Of a stretch of DNA of 64,000 bases, positions 60,280 through 64,000 are shown one piece after another (position 1 is the first letter of the stretch; each line of letters begins with the position of its first letter). The stretch comes from VXOZ01 sp965220045 (GTDB lineage: Bacteria > Chloroflexota > UBA11872 > VXOZ01). The DNA is taken from positions 2,356,001 through 2,420,000 of the forward strand of contig OZ244803.1 of NCBI GenBank assembly GCA_965220045.1, in the 5' to 3' direction. The position numbers and the translations under genes are program-made. The notes below the pieces were generated by a model. The model was not told the origin of the DNA. It was given only the letters and a program-made list of their open reading frames with translations, and made no database searches.

Positions 60280-61311
60280 TTAGAGCGGCAGGGCTATCGC
60301 CTGTCCGGTCTGCATACTGCGCGTGACCGCTTCCGTGAATTCCATGTACTTCACGCCAGCTTCCGGTGGCGTGTGCGTGATCTTCTCCAAGCCGCGTATG
60401 GCGTTGACGAACTCCTCTTCCACCCGCCAGCCGCCGGCTTCATGGTCCGGGATGGGAATTTCCTCCAGAGCAGTATCGTCCCGCCTGCCGCCGTAGAGGA
60501 CATTCTCGCAGTAGCGCAAGGTACCCTCGCTGCCAAAGAGAAAGGCTTCCGGCGCGCCCGCAAGGCCGGTCACACTCGAGACTTGCATGTGCAGTTGCGC
60601 GCCGCAGGCCATGTCGGCCACCACGTCCACGTGTTCAGGCACGCGCACCGTACGCAAGGTTCCCGTTTCATCCGCGCGCGTTCGCGCAAAAATCTTGCCC
60701 ATGGCTTGCACGCGGGTGGCCTCGCCGACCCAGCGCAGGACGGCCTCGTACCAGATGCCCATGCTCATGATGTTGAAGCCGCTCAGGTCGAAGTCCTGCC
60801 GCCAGTGCAGCGGGGCGCCGGCATCCAGGAAGTCGCCGCCCACGCGCACCTCGATAGCGAGCAAATCACCCACATAGCCTTCGGCGAGCAGGCGTCTCAG
60901 CGTCGCATCTACCCGCAGCGTCATGGGTGACGGCACGATTTGTACGACGAGGTGTGGATTCGCCTGAGCCGCGGCGTACATCTCCCAGGATTCACCGGCG
61001 TTCATGGCCATGCGGGCCTCGCACAGCACGTGTTTGCCAGCGGCCAGCGCCGCCAGCGTGGCCTGGCAGTGCAGATACGGCCACGTGCCGATGACGATGG
61101 CGTTGGTGTCCGGCGCGTCGACCAGTTCATTCCAATTGTCATATGTCGTGGCAATGCCAAATTGCTCCGCGGCACGCGCGCTGGACTCCGGGCTGCGGTT
61201 GCAGACGCTGACAATCTCCACGCCCTCGATGGCCTGCAGGCCGGGGATGTGTTTGCTGCGGGTATTTGCTCCCGCGCCGATGATGCCGACACGAATCGAT
61301 TCTGAGCTCAT
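60280..61311 (-). CDS. Gfo/Idh/MocA family oxidoreductase 4
   Basis: A 343-residue dehydrogenase: VGIIGAGANTRSKHIPGLQAI (Rossmann glycines), VSVCNRSPESSARAAEQFGI, GTWPYLHCQATLAALAAGKHVLCEARMAMNAGE. The EKP motif reads EAR, so the catalytic Lys is missing (Arg instead), and PSPMTLRVDATLRRLLAEGYVGDL begins the substrate domain. It is opposite in strand to oxidoreductases 1-3. GAGGAGAGG is 9 nt before the ATG. Confidence 0.9.
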   Translation of the reverse strand: MSSESIRVGIIGAGANTRSKHIPGLQAIEGVEIVSVCNRSPESSARAAEQFGIATTYDNWNELVDAPDTNAIVIGTWPYLHCQATLAALAAGKHVLCEARMAMNAGESWEMYAAAQANPHLVVQIVPSPMTLRVDATLRRLLAEGYVGDLLAIEVRVGGDFLDAGAPLHWRQDFDLSGFNIMSMGIWYEAVLRWVGEATRVQAMGKIFARTRADETGTLRTVRVPEHVDVVADMACGAQLHMQVSSVTGLAGAPEAFLFGSEGTLRYCENVLYGGRRDDTALEEIPIPDHEAGGWRVEEEFVNAIRGLEKITHTPPEAGVKYMEFTEAVTRSMQTGQAIALPL

Positions 61312-61345
61312 TGTCTGTAGCCTCTCCTCATGGCATTGATTGTGG

Positions 61346-61885
61346 TCAATTCAGTGTTCCGTCCCACGGCCGCGGTCTGGGAATCCAGCGCGGCACGTGT
61401 GCCCTATATGTTTGATAGTCCTCTCCATACCGGCGTTCAAGGCCCGGCTCCTCGACCCTCAAGAGATAAAGCAAGTGGATGAGAAAGAACACTAGGAGCC
61501 AACCGACCAACGGCCATGAGCCAAAGAACACCGCCTCGCCCGCCAGAATAAGGAGTACACCGGTAATCATCGGATTGCGCACGTGGCGGTACGGACCGGA
61601 TACTACCAGTTTCGTGGGCGGATCCCACGGCGCCGGCGTGCCCCTGCCTAACGCCTTGAATAGTCCGGCCGTCCAGAGCACGAGCAGCAAGCCGATTCCG
61701 GACAATAACAGACTGATCCAGAATTCCGGCTGCACAGGTCCCGGTGGTGATGCCAGCGCATTTTCCGATGCAGTGAGCCACAGTATGATGCCGGGGACGA
61801 AGACGAGCGTCGTTCCCGGCAAGGCGATGATGCCAATCAAGACTTGCACGTGCGTACCTACCCTGGCTGGTACACGGGACCACAA
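61346..61885 (-). CDS. Isoprenylcysteine carboxyl methyltransferase-like membrane protein
   Basis: A 179-residue protein with about four membrane helices and the C-terminal ICMT/PEMT signature: VVSGPYRHVRNPMITGVLLILAGEAVFFGS, then LLRVEEPGLERRYGEDYQTYRAHVPRWIPR. The RHVRNPM and E-x-x-L-x-x-x-x-G-x-x-Y patterns bind S-adenosylmethionine in this family, which also includes NnrU-like and phospholipid-methylating proteins. The substrate is unknown. The ORF-track start is a TTG; VLIG at about residue 16 could also start. It lies 27 nt after the DNA methyltransferase on the same strand. Confidence 0.8.
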   Translation of the reverse strand: MWSRVPARVGTHVQVLIGIIALPGTTLVFVPGIILWLTASENALASPPGPVQPEFWISLLLSGIGLLLVLWTAGLFKALGRGTPAPWDPPTKLVVSGPYRHVRNPMITGVLLILAGEAVFFGSWPLVGWLLVFFLIHLLYLLRVEEPGLERRYGEDYQTYRAHVPRWIPRPRPWDGTLN

Positions 61886-61912
61886 ATGCGACCGTGCGCG
61901 CTGCCTCTCTCC

Positions 61913-62647
61913 CTACCCCTCAATGTCGCAACCGAGAAAGACCCGATTGCGCTGGCGGCAGGCTTCCATGACCGAAAAACTCCCCGCCGCCGGATCGATC
62001 ACCACGTCGCCCGGATTAGTAACCGCCGCGATGAGGGCCCCTTGCAGTTCTACCGGCTTTTGGTGCGTCTTTGCATCACGAGTGACCGTCTCTTCCCACA
62101 CGTCGGGAATATTGTGTATCTTCCAGACTCCCTTCGCGCGGCGCGGCGTCTTCTGCAAGACCACCAAATGCTCGCTCTTCCGCCGCGTGCGGTAGCCCAT
62201 GCCAATGCGGCCCTTATCCCACGTAACCAGGTCGACCACTGCGAGCTTCGTATCCGCAAGCCAGTTGGAAAAGCCGGTGCAGAGGTGAAACTTATCTATC
62301 CACAGAAACAAGTGCCCGCTGGGCATGAGTGCGCGGTCGATACCGCGGACGAAAGAGGTTATCTTCTCCTCGTCCATTTGCCGCATCGAGGAGCGTCCGC
62401 GATTTCTGCTGCGCCCTTCGTTGCCGTAGGACATCTTGTCCAGCAGACCGCGGTATTGCGGATCGAGAAACGCTACCGGAAACTTGGCTTCCGGCAGGTG
62501 AGCCAGAAACTCCAGGCCGTCCATCTTCAGTCTGGTGTCATACGAGAAGTGCTCGGGAAGGTCCAACGCGGGCATCACCAAGCTGCGCACCGGCGAAAAG
62601 ACCGACGTGGCTTCGTTTTCCGGGTCTTGCGGTGGTGTTTCTGCCAT
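61913..62647 (-). CDS. Site-specific DNA methyltransferase (beta class), no restriction partner seen
   Basis: A 244-residue SAM-dependent N4/N6-type DNA methyltransferase. The catalytic motif IV reads LDPQYRG, in place of the usual DPPY. Motif I, VVIDPAAGSFSVMEAC, lies near the C-terminus (order IV ... I, beta class). Between them are SGHLFLWIDKFHLC and VVDLVTWDKGRIGMGYRTRRKSEHLVVLQK. A short N-terminal acidic region precedes. GAGGGA lies 8 nt before the ATG. No restriction endonuclease is adjacent, so it may be an orphan or phage-derived regulatory methylase. Confidence 0.85.
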   Translation of the reverse strand: MAETPPQDPENEATSVFSPVRSLVMPALDLPEHFSYDTRLKMDGLEFLAHLPEAKFPVAFLDPQYRGLLDKMSYGNEGRSRNRGRSSMRQMDEEKITSFVRGIDRALMPSGHLFLWIDKFHLCTGFSNWLADTKLAVVDLVTWDKGRIGMGYRTRRKSEHLVVLQKTPRRAKGVWKIHNIPDVWEETVTRDAKTHQKPVELQGALIAAVTNPGDVVIDPAAGSFSVMEACRQRNRVFLGCDIEG

Positions 62648-62972
62648 GGAGCGTTCCCTCGGTGCGGTCTACGCTGCAATCCACTCATGGGTCCGGCACA
62701 CACCCAACTGCCGGCGGGCGCTTGAGAAAGGCAAGTCTCACCACCATTCTACGCCGCGTGATTCTCGGCAACAACCTACGCAGAAAAGCGCAAGAATGAG
62801 CAATTTCGTTGCGCCAAGCGAGAGATTGCAACCATGAACTGTTGCATTGGAGCGGCTGGCATCCAGCAGCGGTACGCACGTCGACAGTCCTGTACTGAGC
62901 CCGCCGAATCGCTCAGTGCGAATGGATTAAAGACGCTGCGCGCATGGTCGTTGGCGCTGCGGGCAGTTCTAT
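62648..62972. other. Intergenic region, no gene recognised
   Basis: Lies between the DUF3604-like stop and the DNA methyltransferase start, both on the minus strand. Nothing beyond short random frames is seen. Confidence 0.35.
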
Positions 62973-64000
62973 TCAAGAAGCCACGGGAAACCACACCGGG
63001 CTTGACCACGCCGTGCGGCCGTCCTCCTGGACGACGCGTACGTAGTAATAGACCCAATTCTCGCCGTCGCCGTTGCTGACGCTGGGGGAGATCTTCTGCA
63101 ACCTTTCAAGCGGATCGGCGTCTTCCAAGACACCTTCGTGGTAGTAGTCGTCGGCATAGAAGCGCTTCACGTCCACGCCGTTGCGGACGAGCGTAATCGA
63201 TTTTATGCGCTCATTGCCGGAGACGCTATAGGCCACTGTGCGCGGGGATTCATCGATGGCGGGACCTTCAGCACCCATCGGCAAGCCGTTGGTCTCCGTC
63301 CAGAGCCCAATCTTGCGACCGGAGGCCGCGATACAGCGCCGGGCGCGCAGTGCCTCGAAGATGCCCTCCCGGGAAAACTCTTTAACGTAGAGGCCGCCAA
63401 GACCCGTGCCCAGTGCGTTCATGCGCAGGCGGCTCAGGCGCGCCAGTCGTTTAGAGTTCGCGGCATTTGGGTTGTCTGAATGAAAGTAGTGGCCGCCGGC
63501 GTGACCGGTGTGGTTATCGCCGCCGCCGATGACGCCGACACGGCTGGCCTGCGCGAGACCGTCTTGGAGAAAACTGCCGGTGGCGCTCGGCGACCAGTTG
63601 GGATCGCACTCGTGCGGGTTGCCCTGGTACTCATAATTGCCCCAGAGCGAGGTGATCTCCACCACCGGCTCCCAGTGGGCGTGGTGCTGCGACCAGTCAT
63701 ACGGCGTGGCGTCGCGGGCGAGGTGATGCGGGATGCTGAGAGAGTCATACGGCAACGCAGCCAACTGTTGCCAGAGTTGGGAAAGCTCTGTTACCTCCGC
63801 ACCACTCTGCAGGATGGGCGGCTCATCATGGTTGAAGATGGTGTTGCGGTGTCCCCACTGCCGGTCTTTGGGCGCATTCCACTCATACGCCGGGACACTC
63901 ACAAATCGGCCCGGCTCGTGGTACTGCCGGTTGGCATCCAGAATCTCCGCCCATTCGTCTTCCACCAGCATCCTGCCGTTGCCCGACCACGTATGATCGG
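62973..64000 (-). CDS. DUF3604-like PHP-type protein, N-terminus cut by window end
   Basis: The frame stays open past the ATG at 63971 to the window edge (upstream codons read DHTWSGNGRMLVEDEWAEI), so the protein is partial, at least 341 residues. FVSVPAYEWNAPKDRQWGHRNTIF, ALPYDSLSIPHHLARD, VVEITSLWGNYEYQGN and VGVIGGGDNHTGHAGGH recall the DUF3604 family with PHP-type metal-binding His/Asp/Glu residues. A C-terminal fibronectin-like sandwich includes SITLVRNGVDVKRF and NWVYYYVRVVQEDGRTAWSSPVWF. Such proteins are probably phosphoesterase-like hydrolases; the substrate is unknown. Confidence 0.8.
   Translation of the reverse strand, partial: DHTWSGNGRMLVEDEWAEILDANRQYHEPGRFVSVPAYEWNAPKDRQWGHRNTIFNHDEPPILQSGAEVTELSQLWQQLAALPYDSLSIPHHLARDATPYDWSQHHAHWEPVVEITSLWGNYEYQGNPHECDPNWSPSATGSFLQDGLAQASRVGVIGGGDNHTGHAGGHYFHSDNPNAANSKRLARLSRLRMNALGTGLGGLYVKEFSREGIFEALRARRCIAASGRKIGLWTETNGLPMGAEGPAIDESPRTVAYSVSGNERIKSITLVRNGVDVKRFYADDYYHEGVLEDADPLERLQKISPSVSNGDGENWVYYYVRVVQEDGRTAWSSPVWFPVAS

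Overview
The window reads as one contiguous chromosomal stretch of a G+C-rich bacterium. Its gene content best fits a Chloroflexota lineage (possibly a marine or host-associated one), but that is inference from protein style and gene set; no rRNA or complete marker set is present. Evidence for a bacterial chromosome: rho, clpP/clpX, ssrA (tmRNA), tRNA-Leu(GAG), rnhA, trxB, tldD/tldE, selD and a complete riboflavin pathway.

Layout. 1-9.9 kb: PRC-barrel fragment, membrane protein, MFS exporter, zinc-ribbon protein, rho (best start is a CTG 66 nt upstream of the first ATG), a lipoprotein, an APH-type kinase, a Vgb-like propeller lipoprotein and a flavin monooxygenase. 10-16.9 kb: rnhA, an A-type Fe-S carrier, tmRNA, a LarA-like protein, a lipoprotein, a C4 zinc-ribbon coiled-coil protein, tRNA-Leu and an SDR. 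17-23.8 kb: orphan HicB, the degV-tldD-tldE operon, an epimerase, a 22-bp tandem array, and selD, which carries an in-frame UGA (Sec16) followed by a bacterial SECIS-like hairpin.

23.8-27.6 kb is an A+T-richer insert that looks like a regulated CBASS anti-phage system. A patatin phospholipase and a CD-NTase-type nucleotidyltransferase are translationally coupled. Divergent to them are a small XRE repressor and an ImmA/IrrE metallopeptidase, the CapH/CapP arrangement. The nucleotidyltransferase has an unusual C-terminal half: a flexible linker, a region resembling an E2 ubiquitin-conjugating fold around a Cys-Cys pair, and a SEC-C zinc motif. This is the most interesting object in the window.

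27.6-46.4 kb is housekeeping: GNAT, hypotheticals, an ABC-2 exporter, cysteine desulfurase, ribD-ribE-(77 aa membrane protein)-ribBA-ribH, an M50 site-2 protease with CBS domains, MFS, alpha-carbonic anhydrase, clpX-clpP and trxB. 46.7-64 kb is a catabolic region: ceramidase-like protein, GH172-like protein, solute-binding lipoprotein, four Gfo/Idh/MocA oxidoreductases, SDR, RraA-like protein, ICMT-like methyltransferase, DNA methyltransferase and a DUF3604-like protein cut by the window end. No transport permease for the solute-binding protein is present.

Five families of short palindromic dispersed repeats (called R1-R5 here) fill the intergenic spaces, and at 48.3, 54.7 and 57.5 kb they have been amplified into tandem arrays with periods near 280, 187 and 216 bp. 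Several genes use TTG or GTG starts; two appear to use CTG.
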